64,000 bases of DNA from Ilyonectria destructans (lineage: Eukaryota > Ascomycota > Sordariomycetes > Hypocreales > Nectriaceae), in the NCBI GenBank assembly GCA_020740775.1, contig JAHEWK010000014.1, positions 1,364,001-1,428,000 on the forward strand. The letters run 5' to 3'. The notes below the pieces were generated by a model that searched no databases, was not told where the DNA came from, and saw only the letters and a list, made by a program, of their open reading frames with translations. Position 1 is the first letter of the stretch. Each line of letters opens with the position of its first letter. Made by a program: the position numbers and the translations under genes. Below are positions 1-11,130 of this stretch, piece after piece.

Positions 1-3000
1 GATGCTTCAGGGCCATTTTCGACGACCTGGATATTACATACTATGTACAGCGTAGCGCAGGCCCCCTTTTCATTTGTTCATTCAATTCCATTTACGACCC
101 TTGGGGACGACTGGGGACTGGGGAAGGGGGAAGCAGGGCTCGAGCAGGGGGGTTTCCTTCGCGCGGTCTCCCATGTAGCCGTGGCGTGGAGTTCGATTTC
201 AGATCCGCCCATCCATCGCATCTCAGTCCGTCTTCCGCCCACCTACCCGTCGATTCACATCCCAGGCAAATCCCACGTCTTTCATCCTTGATCCAAGCAC
301 GTAATAATTGACGAGCTGCTGCTGAGGCGGTAGACATTGGCAAGCATCAATCTTGGCTCCGGCTGGTTCACGATCTGGCCTGGGGCTCGGACTGGGGTCG
401 CCTGCAATGCCCGCTACCATCTTCGTCTCAACCTTGGGGCCCTTGAGGCTTTGGGGGCTTCTGGGGCCCTTGGGTTGCGCGCTTGTTAGTCCGTGTCCTG
501 TCAAAGAGGTGGTCAGCAAATGGGTCCTGGTCTCCGTTGGTCGGCTGTCAACAGAGGGGGAAGAGTGCTTCTGCTCAGCTGTCATCCTGTCGGTGCATGC
601 CAAATTGGCGTCGCGCCGCTTGGAAACCTTCCAGACCCGCTAGGGCGGCAGTTCTTTGGGTGGAGGTTCAGTGGCGGATAGAGGTTTTTTTCGTGGTTCG
701 GCGGAGGAGGTCCCATCTCATGTAGTGGAGTTGTAGCGCGCCTTTTCGGCCGGCCCCAGCCATGCCCACCACCGTCCCATCCATAGCTCGCACCCACAGC
801 TCGTACCCACAGCTCGCACCCACAGCTCGTACCCACAGCTCGCACCCACAGCGCCCAAGTCGCCTATGGCATCCACCACATCCCACGACACCCACCGGCA
901 TCACACTCCAATGGTCTCGGCCTCCACTGCGCTGTACACTGTGAGATTCCGCTGTACGGAGTTTTGCCCGCTGTATGTAAGGCTCGGTGTCAGCCATCCC
1001 CGACACTCCCCCCCCCCCCCCCCGAAGAGTTACGGGGCTGGGCGCCACACGCCACTGCCGACCAGGGGACCCATGGGGGTCGTTTGGGGGGAGGGAAGGG
1101 TTTTGCCTCGCGGCGTTTTCAGAGTCTTGATGGGCAGCTGGCCATGAAAATTCATCAAGCGCAAGGCACCCAAATGAGTTGAGGCATGCCAAGGTTGCTT
1201 TTGAGGCTTGGAAAAGTTATTCTTCCCCTTCTTCTCCGATGTTCCACGTTTTCAGGGTCTAAATTTTGTGTGTCTTAGCCTTTGTTCAGTCCAATCATTT
1301 CTTAGGTGAGGCCGTCACTATGCCCGGCTGTCATTGAATTGCCGAGTTGCTTGAGGTTCCGTAGCGTGTTGTACATAGGTACCTACGTAGTATTCTACGT
1401 TCTTAGTTAGAACCTCGTCCACTGTCTCGTTGGGGCTTCCAACTCGCAGTGTGATTCCCCGTAGTTATTAGGTACTGTACTTGCCGTCCCCACCACATCC
1501 ACACCACTGTCACCAGTCACGTAAGATAGGTAGGTACGGAGCTGGTCACCTACAGGCGGGTGCTCTTTGAGGCGTCGCTGGGCTTGCAGCGGGTTCCATT
1601 TGTCGGGTGCGCTGTGTCGTGTGCAGTTGGTGCGATTTGCGCTGTGCGGACTAGGTTGGTGCAGTAGGGCGCGGGTGCAATAGTGGATTCATTAGTGGGC
1701 AGTGGGTGTGGACGTGGGCGTTGGCGCAGGCCTGGGCGGGCTGGGCTACTGAGCTGCTGAGATGCTGGGCTTGGATAGTAGATTTGCCCATGTCCTGTCC
1801 TGTCTGTCCATGTCCCTCTTCTGTGCAGCTCCTCCTGCCCGTCACTGTAGCCGTCGCCAAAGCTTGCTGCTGCTGTTGCTGCTGCTGCGGCCTCTTTCCT
1901 CGTTCGGACCAACGACGTCTCGTCCTTTCTTTCCTTCCTTCCTTCCTTCCTTCCCTCCCACCCCATCCTTCCATTCTTCCATTTCTTCCATTTCCCCCGT
2001 TGGCTCTTATTCCTTTCCTACCTCTCCTATCCTGTCGCATCCCCGTCTCGATCCCAACGTCGAGCATCATCGCGGGATACTAATCGCCTGGCCGCGTGCA
2101 GAGTGCAAAGGTTCTAGCCTTAGGCCTTTTTGACTCTCGTGGACTCGCTTCCTGCTCTGTCGTTGTCTCGGCCTCGGTTTCTGATTCTGAAGACACCACA
2201 GTCGCACACTCTCATACCCGGCCCCATCTACTCGCCTTCGCCCCGTCTCGCGCGCCGCCTACTGGCATCCACCACACACGCATTCTCCCGTCGCTTTCCG
2301 GGCTCCCTCCTCCCCGCCCGTTCTCTCCCAGCTTCTACTTCCACCAGCGTCCATCGACGAACCCTCCGGGAGTCACCTCACCTTACCCCGTGAGCCGCAA
2401 TCGTCACCGTCGCGTGCGCTCCTCCGCCACCACCGTCGCAATCGCACACTCACCTGTGTCCGCCTCTCCCCCTCTCGCTGCCGCTGCCACCACCTCTCAC
2501 CTCCGTCTACCGCAACACGCGCAGGGAATCGCCAGTGACCGTTTTCACTTGCCGCCTTCTAGAAGCTTGAGCTCCGAGCCCCCTATGCGAGGCTGATCGC
2601 AGAACCGCCCGAACCAGGGTGCCCACCTATCCTATCGTCCCGACCTACGAACTGCGCCGCCGCGTCCATCAACCACTCCAGACAATCTTCATCCATCCCC
2701 GTCGTCTCTATCGGATCACCGCGTCCCGACTTTCGCCTCTCCACATACCCATCCGTTGGCGACCCGTTGCCTCTACTTGGAGATGAGGTAGGTTCCTTAC
2801 TCCGCATCGCACTACACCCGGCATCGCATCCACATTCGCACCCGCTCCCGTTCCCGCATCGCCGTCGCCTATTGCTCGTCGCCCGCTCCCGGCGAGACCA
2901 CCACGCCCGACCCTCTACCCTCCATAGCGATCCTCCTTCATTCTCCCGACCATCGCCTTGACGTCTTGGCAATCGCATACCTGCGTTCTGGCCCCCACCA

Positions 3001-3129
3001 GCGCTCCATCTCCGTCATCATCCTTCGTTCTCCCCTCGTTCCCTTCCATCTTCCTCCGTCCCTCCTACTCACTCCTCCTACCGCCGACACTCGCCGTCCT
3101 GGCCTGGCTGTGCTCCTCGACTGACCACC
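1..3129. other. Long non-coding stretch and leader region upstream of the HSF gene
   Basis: I see no supportable gene here. Open frames are short and low in complexity, and several simply translate tandem repeats. The stretch holds a 13-bp tandem repeat at 785-849, a run of 16 C at 1008-1023, a GCT-rich trinucleotide run at about 1863-1890 and a CTTC-type run at about 1925-1955. From about 1,840 to 3,100 the plus strand is strongly pyrimidine-rich, which suggests a long transcribed leader for the HSF-domain gene that starts at 3130. Upstream ATGs open frames such as 2096-2596. Whether these are translated cannot be judged from sequence. Confidence 0.55.
785..849. repeat. 13-bp tandem repeat, five units
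   Basis: The unit AGCTCGYACCCAC is repeated five times head to tail. The seventh base alternates C, T, C, T, C between successive units, so there is a 26-bp higher-order period. This implies that a two-unit block was duplicated. It lies in non-coding DNA. Confidence 0.85.
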
Positions 3130-5106
3130 ATGGCCACAGCCCACATGGCCGTCAGGACTGAAACCCTTCCATCACTGTCCTCAACTTCCACCTCCATCAA
3201 CGAGTCAATGGGTGCTCGTATCGTCCCAATCCCAACACCGACCATCAAGATGTCTCCTCCAGCCTCTGGTGATCCTATGGAGATTACCTCCCCCACGCCC
3301 TCGTCCACCAACCAGAACTCCGATTCCGATGTCAATGGAAAGTCCAACGATCGCCCCAAAAACTCGGCACTCGACCAGGTCCCATCTTCGAACATCACCA
3401 GCAACGGCTCCACCACGATGCCCGCTCCGCCGCCGGCCGCCGCCGCCGCGGTGCATCAACCCAAGATCGTTCAGACCGCCTTTATTCATAAGCTCTACAA
3501 GTGAGATCTTGCTCTCCCCAGAGTGGCTGCGTCGGCAATCGCTAATCCTAGCCTAGCATGCTGGAAGATCCAAACATCCAACACCTGATATCATGGTCCG
3601 CAAGCGCCGAGAGCTTCGTGATGTCACCCTCGGCCGATTTTTCCAAAGTGTTATCGTACGTCCAATATGCCAGGTCCAGCTGCCTGTGAATGTTCCATTA
3701 ATTATCCCGCAGGCAATATTTCAAACACACCAACATTTCCTCCTTTGTGAGGCAGCTTAACATGTATGGTTTCCACAAAGGTTAGTATTTTGCTTACCCA
3801 TCGCATATCCTAAATGTCGGTATTAATGGACTATTAGAACGCGACGTCTTTCATACCGGAAACCCCGATACCACACTATGGGAATTCAAACACGGAAATG
3901 GCAACTTCAAGCGTGGAGACCTGGTCGGCTTGCGGGAGATCAAGCGCCGAGCCAGTCGCCATGCGCTTGTCCATCGCGAAAGCAACTACACCAAATCAGC
4001 TACGTCGCAGCCAGGAACGCCTGCTGAACCTGTGCCTATCCCCCAAGATAGCGCAGATGCGCGACTGGTCAACATTGAGCACACGCTCTATGATCTGGGG
4101 GCCCGGTTGCAGAGAAGCGATGAAGCCGCCCATTACATGCATGTCAAGAACCAAGCAGCAATGGAAACCATGGGCCGCCTGCTGCATTTCAATCAGGAGC
4201 TGTCAAGGGCCGTGTTGTCACTGGTCCCTACTGACAGCCCCATCTCACGCGATGGTTCGTCTCCAAGCACCCAGCATTGTTCAACCCTAGCTAACACGCG
4301 CAGTTATCGCATTGCAAAGCGAAATGCAGAGACAAGCCGAGATGATCCGCACACTTGACGAACCCCAGGAGCCTACCTACTCGCGGCAGCAATATTTCGC
4401 CGGTGTCGACAATGCCCCAGTATCCCCGAGACAACTCGCCCAAGACGACCAACGACGAGGTAGTAATCTGGTTGTTCCTCAGCCACGAGGCCAGAACTTC
4501 TACCGCCCACCAGTCCCATCAAACCTATCTATCAGCACTCGACGACCGTATGGATCGATTAGCGGCAACAGTACTACGCAGTCATCGCCCTTGCGCACAG
4601 TGCCGCCCCCGCCGCCACCCGCCGCCCCTCATCCCCTCTCCAACGTGGAGCCTTCTCCCGCAAGTCTTGGTCGACGTCATACGGCCGCTGACATTCGCGC
4701 CCACGGATGGCAGCCGGGACCGTCTCCTTTTGGCACTGGCGCCCCCAGCACGCCATGGCCTCCTTCTCCGAGCCGCGTTGCTCCCGAGGAGCAGCGCATT
4801 AGGGACTCACTCTCATCGTACTCTTTGCAGACTGCCTCCCACGTCCATTCCCACTCACGACCAACAACGCCCCCGCCTCCATTTGCCAATGGCGGCAACG
4901 GTGGCGCTGATACCTTTGGAAGTTGGTCTTGGAACTCGGCCGCAAATCGCGACAACAAGAACCTGGCTGTCAGGGATCACTCGGCACCGCCGACGAGGAG
5001 GGGCAGTATGGCACACATTCTCAACCCCAGTGACACTGCGGAACGCTCAGATGAGGACGAGGACCCGAGAGGCGAGGACGACAGAAAACGAAAACGGGTG
5101 CAGTAA
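3130..5106 (+). CDS. HSF-type DNA-binding transcription factor, Sfl1/Mga1 class
   Basis: The gene has five exons (3130-3500, 3557-3655, 3713-3780, 3838-4254, 4304-5106) and encodes 585 residues. Residues about 113-216 form a heat-shock-factor DNA-binding domain, with FIHKLYNMLEDP, SQYFKHTNISSFVRQLNMYG and LWEFKHGNGNFKRGD. The last two are diagnostic of the family and are only continuous once the introns are removed. Residues about 256-305 look like a coiled-coil oligomerisation segment. The C-terminal half is rich in Pro and Ser and ends in an acidic stretch followed by a basic KRKRVQ tail that could be a nuclear signal. The FIHKLY...ISWS and MSPS variants resemble yeast Sfl1/Mga1 rather than Hsf1 or Skn7, and there is no receiver domain. 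A role in flocculation-type or developmental regulation is family knowledge, not shown here. The first ATG of the open exon was used. Confidence 0.9.
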
Positions 5107-5928
5107 TCGGATCACTCATTGATCCCTTGCCGTTCCCGGCAGTTTATTGTTACATCAGCATCGTGTGGCCGTTTCAAGACAGGCCCTGACTGCTCAGTGT
5201 CGTGCGTTCCCGGACCAATCGAGAGGGAGCAGCTATCCCTATACGGCACGGTACCTAATTAGCACTGGACCCAATCCATGGCAAGGAGACGTTATACCCA
5301 GGCTCCAGCTTAGCCATGCGATTTGCCATCATATACTTTGGATTATACAGAAGGACTTTTGGGCACGGGTAATTCTTGGGATATGCGACGTCTTTGACGC
5401 ATCGAAAATTTTCTTGCCGTGAGCTTGGCGCATGTCGATTTTGGAGTACGGCATTGGATGGCTAGAATTTGGCAACGGAGGCTCTGTTCTTTACCAGCGC
5501 GGGAAATATTCCAGCAATCCACAGGACATATGTGTATTTTTCTTACCCCGAGTTTGTCTCTTTTGTGGGCATGTCTGGGAGCGCAGAGCGTGGAGCATTT
5601 TGTACGCCGAGGGAATGGCGGCAGGATGGGAGTTTAGCTTGGGACGAGACGGCAGGGCTGTCGCGAAGGCTGGAGCCGGTGTATCATTTGGAACCATGAT
5701 GAATATGTGTAATTGTTGACGCTTGGATTCCTGAAGGCGAGAATCGGCGAAGGGAGCATATGAAATCGACGTGGTTGTTTTGATGAGCGAACTCTTCGCA
5801 CGCAAGCACCAGAATATGACTCCTGATACTACCCTGATTCCCATTCATATGACGTATTTATTATTGGCATGTTGTGAAATGTTGCCATTACTGTGTTGGT
5901 TTTTGTTGTGGTGGCTAGGAGGCTCTTT
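5107..5928. other. Convergent 3' intergenic region
   Basis: This lies between the stop of the HSF gene and the stop of the minus-strand DUF3245-like gene. Frames are short and unrecognised. It presumably contains the two 3' UTRs. I see no RNA gene or repeat. Confidence 0.5.
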
Positions 5929-6549
5929 CTATTCTTGGGCAATGGCGCTCTTTTGTTTCTTCTTCTTGTTTTTCCTCTTGCGCTTCTTTTTTGAGCCCTC
6001 GTCGCTGTCTTTGACATCTTGGACGGTGTCCTCCGCGGCCTCGTTCACGACCTCGTTCACGACAGGGACATTGTCCTCCTCGCCTTTGGTGTTGTCGTCC
6101 ATATCCACATCCGCACTCGTGTCCACTTGGGGAACCGTCTCACCAGCATCAGCACTCACCACTTCCCTCCTCGGCCTCTTCCTCTTTCCTAGCGCGCTCC
6201 TCCCGACGTCGTCCTCGCTCTCGCTCTCCTCCTTGCGCAGGGTCTTCCCGTTGCCCTTGCGCACCTTGCCGCGCAGCAGCCGCTCCTCGCGGGAGTTGGC
6301 GGGCTTGGCGACGTCCTTGGCATCGGCCACGTAGCCGACGCCCTCGTTGGGCCTCGGCCCGCGCAGGAAGTCGTCCTCGTCGGGGGGCGGCGCGCGTCTC
6401 GCTGCTGTGGCTGTGGCTGTGGCGGGCGGGCGGGTGAGGCTCATGGTTTTCAGGACGGAGGATTGAGAGGCGAGCAGCATGGAGATGCGGTTGGAGAGGG
6501 CGGCGCGGTTGGCGGCCAAGGGGAGTGGCGGCGCTGGGTCGGGGGCCAT
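5929..6549 (-). CDS. Small basic DUF3245-like protein
   Basis: This is a single exon of 206 residues if translation starts at the ATG giving MAPDPAPPLP. An in-frame upstream ATG at 6648 would add 33 poorly conserved-looking residues. The N-terminal part has a helical segment (NRISMLLASQ) and then the motif DEDDFLRGPRPNEGVGYV, which I associate with the fungal DUF3245 family. The C-terminal half alternates acidic stretches with basic clusters and ends in a very Lys-rich tail (KKKRKRKNKKKKQK) typical of nucleolar proteins. The function is unknown. The family assignment rests on memory of the motif and is moderate. Confidence 0.7.
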   Translation of the reverse strand: MAPDPAPPLPLAANRAALSNRISMLLASQSSVLKTMSLTRPPATATATAARRAPPPDEDDFLRGPRPNEGVGYVADAKDVAKPANSREERLLRGKVRKGNGKTLRKEESESEDDVGRSALGKRKRPRREVVSADAGETVPQVDTSADVDMDDNTKGEEDNVPVVNEVVNEAAEDTVQDVKDSDEGSKKKRKRKNKKKKQKSAIAQE

Positions 6550-7013
6550 TGTGGAGGGATGCGCCGCGGCTGGTCGTCGCTGGTAGTTGTTCTCGCTGGG
6601 GGCGTCGGCGTGCGAGGGTCGCCCTGGAGGGACTTTTGAAGAGTGCAATTATTGAGAGCGTGTGCATGCAGGGGGTGGGCGGGTGAGGAAGTGGCGGAGG
6701 GCGTGCAATGGAGGGTGAAGAATTGAGTTGGTGATGTTGGTGTTGGTGTTGAGTTGCTCGGAATTATTTCACATGCAAGGGTGAGCTTATCTTATCGTGC
6801 CAAATGTCAAATGTCAACGCAGATCTAGTGTACATACGGACTACCTACCTATCCTCAGAACCAAACTAACACAACTTCAAGGGTATCTGCAAGAACAGCG
6901 CCGCTGGAAAGGAAAAACACAAAGAAAAAAACATTTGCCCATATCCATCTATCATCTTTCCCTGTAACCTCCTCCTCTCCTCCGCCCCCTTCCTTCTGCA
7001 CCTCACTGACAGT
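6550..7013. other. Intergenic region with presumed promoter of the DUF3245-like gene
   Basis: The minus-strand DUF3245-like gene starts at 6549, and the next minus-strand gene (FHA-kinase) ends at 7014. The plus-strand side at 6960-7010 is CT-rich. No coding region or RNA gene is apparent. Confidence 0.4.
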
Positions 7014-8709
7014 CTACTCCCAGTCCATCTCGTCATTGTGACGCTGCGCCTCCCTAACCATCTCGCGCATCTCCTCCGTCTCCGACGCTGCCGGCTGTTG
7101 TGCGAGACGCCTAGCTTGGTGAGTTTGGTATGGTTCCCGGCGTTGAGACGCCGCCGTGGTCTTCAGGGCTCCTGACAGGGCCTTGCGCTTCTGGACGCGG
7201 TTGGAAGGGAGTTTGGGCTTGGGTCGTGGAGCGCATCCCTCGCCGTTGAACAGCTTGATCAGCATCTCCTCCGCTGTTGCTCGCTCACCAGGATCCGCCT
7301 TAGCCATGCTGCTCATCATCGCCATCGAGGGGTGATCGGCCGCCTCTTGAACCGCAATGACCCTCAGGGCGGTCATGTAGAGCGCTTTGCGCCGAAACCC
7401 ATCAGTATCCATTGCGACGGCCATGGTAACAAAGAGGGACCATATGTCATTCCCTGTCTTCGCCTTCGCTCCCTCCTGGCTCAACTCTGGTGCCCTGTAC
7501 ATCTCTGTGCTGATACAGCCCACGCCGCCGACCTCTCCGCCGGTACCAACCGCATGCGCGGTGCCAAAATCAGCCAGTTTATACACGTACTCGCCTCCGG
7601 GGCTAAGCTAATACAGGATGTTCTCTGGCTTGATGTCCAGATGGACCATCTTCTGAGTCACCAGGTAGTCAAGCCCCTTCAGGGTTTGGTGCAGGAGCGA
7701 GCTGACGTGAGTGTCAGGGCCGGTGTCAGGGATTGTGTCGACACGAGGAGAGTGGTCGGAGTAGAAGTTTTGGATCATCAGATTATCGACGGTACCAGAC
7801 ATCAACTCGGTAAAAATTTCGACAAAAGTGGCATCCCATTGATACCCCAGAAATTTAACGACGTTTTCCTAGTGGACACTCATGTCAGTTGATGGCCACC
7901 AAGCTAGGCATGCGTCTCTGGCGTTGACTTACATGAGAGGCACGACTCAAGAAATCGATTTCGGCCTTCAACCGGGCGTAGGCAACGGACTGAATTTGGG
8001 GTCGGTCCATCCGCTTCATGGCCACATGGTGGCCGAGATCAACATCTGCGACCTTGAAAACTTGGCCCGAAGCTCCGCCTCCGAGTTTTTCTCGCACCAA
8101 GTATCGAATAGTCTTCTGTGCGGTAGTGGATTGGATGCGGGTAGGTCGGGTTGGAAGAGCGGTCAATTCATGCGCCATGACTGTCGGGGCGTTATGAGGA
8201 AGGTCTGGTCGATCGACGAGCTTCACCTCCGCCGATTTCATATGCCAATACAGCCTGAACCGATACACATTGCAGTCTGGACCGCCAAACCCGAAGTCGA
8301 CAGGTTTCGCATCATCCAGGACGACATGACGAATACCGCCCCTTCCATCAATAACATTCGCATTCTCGCAGGAAACTTGAGTCGTTTGCTGTGTCGACCA
8401 ATCTTGGAGCATGATCTCCTTTGAATTCTCATGTATGTCAAAGGTACACTGTTTTCTCGCGACCAAGCTTCTTTTGCCTTGTCTTACTAGAACATGGACA
8501 CTTACCCCCATTGCATCGGTACCACGCCCGGTTGTGGCAAGGGTATACTTTGACTCTCCCCCGGAAAATTTGCCGATTGAAAGAACGTCAGTAGACCCGT
8601 CAGGCGAAATGCCCCGTAAGTGAGCATTTTGACCGGCGGTCAAAACCTCACGAGCACCGTCATTCAGAGGGGCGAGAGAGAAGATGATAGGGGGGTCGTC
8701 CTGCGACAT
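7014..8709 (-). pseudogene. FHA-domain protein kinase with an in-frame TAG
   Basis: There are two exons, 8709-7933 and 7868-7014, with intron 7932-7869 (GTAAGT...CTAG). The conceptual product is 543 codons. Residues about 40-115 resemble an FHA domain. A Ser/Thr kinase domain begins near 202, with GGGASGQV, catalytic Lys233 in VAMKRM, HLDIKPEN in the catalytic loop (Leu instead of the usual Arg of HRD), DFG and APE. Codon 346, between the catalytic loop (ILY) and DFG, is TAG at 7610-7608. The frame on both sides is the same and all downstream kinase motifs are intact. A 12-nt GT...AG segment spans the stop, but it is too short to be a normal intron. It is probably a recent nonsense allele or a sequencing error. 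Without the stop it would be an ordinary member of the FHA-kinase group that is common in filamentous fungi. Confidence 0.8.
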
Positions 8710-9579
8710 CTTCGGCGTTATGAGTCGTTGGGCAGGAAGTAGAAGGGAAGGAATCTGACAAGGTAGTGGTGGAAAGAATGAGATGGTGGTAGAGAAACCA
8801 AGCTGTTGGTTGATGATAGAAGTTGAGAAGATGGCGACGACAGGAAATGAGGGAGCCTACAGCTTTTACATGTTGAGCTCCGACGGGGACGACCACTTCG
8901 CCGGGGGGCGCCGCGGCCGAGCAGGTCAAGCCAAGGCAAGCCCAGCCCCTGAGCTCAGGTGAAGGGATCCAGCCTCATTGTCAGAGCGCAGGAGGTGAAC
9001 CGGGTATGCGATACAGCTGTTGGGCGAAACAGGCCGCGGAGGCGGGCCTCTACTCACCGTTCTCTTTGTCAAAATGGAATTGCATTTCAGCCTTCACCCA
9101 GGGTTGAGACGGGGAGGTGGAATATGACGAGAAAAGTGATACGGCTAACTGTAAGGGGATATGGCGTTCATCGTATTTCACAATCTATTATTGTACTCTG
9201 TTGCTTTTGGGTAGGTAATCTCTGTAATGTTTTGGTCGTGTTTTTTGGCCACTGCTGTAGCGCTTCAGCGTGTGTTCCGACGAAGTTGCTCGTTGAAAGG
9301 ACGACTTTACTGAAGAAGCGCCGACTGAAGAAGCCGACTTGACGGAAGAGACGACTTGGCGGGAGAACTGGCTTGGCTGCTACGGGGAGGGAGGGTACAA
9401 AGAGGCGTAGAGGAGACAAGTTTGGGTTGACGGTGCGCCCCTTTCTTTGTTCTGGTCGTTTTTGTTTACTGCCAGGCCAACTTTCATCCCAACCTCAGCT
9501 TTTTTCTTCCACAATCCGCAACTGGCGACTCGCGACTCGCGACTCCTCGGCCATTTTCCGACCAACGCCATCTACCGTC
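8710..9579. other. Divergent intergenic region between the FHA-kinase and the orphan gene
   Basis: This holds the presumed promoters of the minus-strand kinase and the plus-strand orphan gene. Just upstream of the orphan gene, at about 9523-9544, the sequence GCGACTC is repeated three times almost in tandem. The 9295-9350 segment repeats GACGACTT-like words. No gene is supported. Confidence 0.4.
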
Positions 9580-11130
9580 ATGAGTCTATGTTCGATATCG
9601 CCGGGTGGCGACGAGGGAGAGGAAGAAGAGGACTTATTCGGCATAAAAAAGCACCCCTGGAGTATGAACCACCAGATGCACGTCATACTAGAGCTGGCAA
9701 GGCTACATGACAACCCCGAACAATTGGCTCGCGCGAGAGATCGTTTCAACAAATCCCCTCCGCCAGTGGCGCCGACTCCAACGTCGTCGGAGAAGACGTT
9801 ATGTCATAGTGTGTATTCTGATGCTTCCAGAAATCTCGCACAAGTATGGCAACTACGAAGGGCTGCCCGCAACTCTTCGCGGCCAATCACCCAGTTCATG
9901 AACCAGGCCAGACGCGAGATGCACCGACTTTGGGACCAACAACTGGAGATCAAGCGTGGCCGCAGACCGACCCTCCCGTACGACGATACCGCAGACAGTG
10001 GAGTCAACGCTGAGAATAATGTCCGACGTCGCTGGGTCGCTCAAGGCATCTGGGCGCGCGAATGGGGTTCAGCTTGGCCCAAGGGACGCACCAACCCGCC
10101 AGGAATTTCGGGCCGGCCATACGGTGATGATGGACCCTTCCGTGGCTTGTATGCCGTTAGCCCGCATCGACCCTGGCAGGGCGAAACTTGGGGGCATGAG
10201 GATCCAAGTCCAGGGCTGGAGCCAGCATCAGAGCCACCTCTCTCTTGGAGTTCGCAACGCCGCAAAGCCCAGCCGGAAGAACAGACGATCCCACAACCTC
10301 TCAGGTACCTTCGGAAGCCAGAGGGCGTGTATCCGCAATACCGCATCCCGAAGACGCTGGTGCGCAGTCCCGAAGCATCTCGCCCTTACTGTCAATTTCA
10401 GCATCAGGTAGCCCAGGAGCGAAAGTGGATCAAGGACGATCTTGACTACATGCCTCCAATTGAGCCCGTTGACATTGATGCCTTGGCCTACAAGACGATC
10501 AGGGCCAACTGGGTGGAAGATGGGATTTGGAACCCCAATTGGGGGGAGCTGCCCGGGATGACATGGCACCACGAGGAGCCCGACGAAGAACCCGACGACG
10601 AGATTGAGTTGCCTGCTCGTTTCAAACGCCACGAGTGGGAGCTATATAATCCCGATGAAAACACCAATTTGGCGACACCAACCTCCGACCCCGTCTATGG
10701 TTGCTCTGATGCGGAGAGCCCCCCCGACGGAAACGCACACGACAAGAAATCTCCTCTTCGACGATCCCTTCAAATCATAAGCAGCCACAACCCTGGAGCC
10801 CCGAGCTCTAGTACCGATAACGTCTCCTCTGCTGCTCCGACACGCAAGCGTACTCGCGGTGAAGCCGCCGCCGAAGGCACCTCGTCTGATAAACGAGCCA
10901 AGACCAACAACGCAACCGATGTCACGAGCTGGAAGGCGAACGAGGTATCACACAGCGCCAGGACTCTGGCTGGAGGAGACTCAAACAAAACAACGACGCT
11001 CCCTGTTAATACAGAGACCGCATTGGCAACGGACGGGAGAGCGGGAGGGAAGGGGGCCGGAGCCGTACGCCGTCGCAGCGCCAGGATTGCGGGAAGACGG
11101 GAGGGACTGCGTACAACCGTCGCCATTTGA
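9580..11130 (+). CDS. Orphan protein with a duplicated WVxxGIWxxxWG motif
   Basis: This is a single open exon of 516 residues from the ATG at 9580. The frame is open further upstream but has no earlier ATG. I do not recognise a family. Two related segments are visible: residues about 149-163 (RRWVAQGIWAREWG, followed by a Pro-rich stretch) and about 308-322 (RANWVEDGIWNPNWG). This suggests an internal duplication of a Trp-rich module. A second half rich in Asp and Glu precedes a Ser/Thr/Lys-rich tail. The end carries RRRSARIAGRRE, a basic patch that could be a nuclear or DNA-contact motif. The length of the open frame and protein-like composition support coding. The function is unknown. Confidence 0.75.
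   Translation: MSLCSISPGGDEGEEEEDLFGIKKHPWSMNHQMHVILELARLHDNPEQLARARDRFNKSPPPVAPTPTSSEKTLCHSVYSDASRNLAQVWQLRRAARNSSRPITQFMNQARREMHRLWDQQLEIKRGRRPTLPYDDTADSGVNAENNVRRRWVAQGIWAREWGSAWPKGRTNPPGISGRPYGDDGPFRGLYAVSPHRPWQGETWGHEDPSPGLEPASEPPLSWSSQRRKAQPEEQTIPQPLRYLRKPEGVYPQYRIPKTLVRSPEASRPYCQFQHQVAQERKWIKDDLDYMPPIEPVDIDALAYKTIRANWVEDGIWNPNWGELPGMTWHHEEPDEEPDDEIELPARFKRHEWELYNPDENTNLATPTSDPVYGCSDAESPPDGNAHDKKSPLRRSLQIISSHNPGAPSSSTDNVSSAAPTRKRTRGEAAAEGTSSDKRAKTNNATDVTSWKANEVSHSARTLAGGDSNKTTTLPVNTETALATDGRAGGKGAGAVRRRSARIAGRREGLRTTVAI

Noticed and set aside
668..1192. 174-codon minus-strand frame containing repeated ELWVRAVGAS
   Set aside because: The repeated peptide is only a translation of the 13-bp tandem repeat, and the rest lacks protein-like character.
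7599..7610. 12-nt GT...AG segment that would remove the TAG of the FHA-kinase
   Set aside because: It is far shorter than any workable spliceosomal intron and has no branch site.
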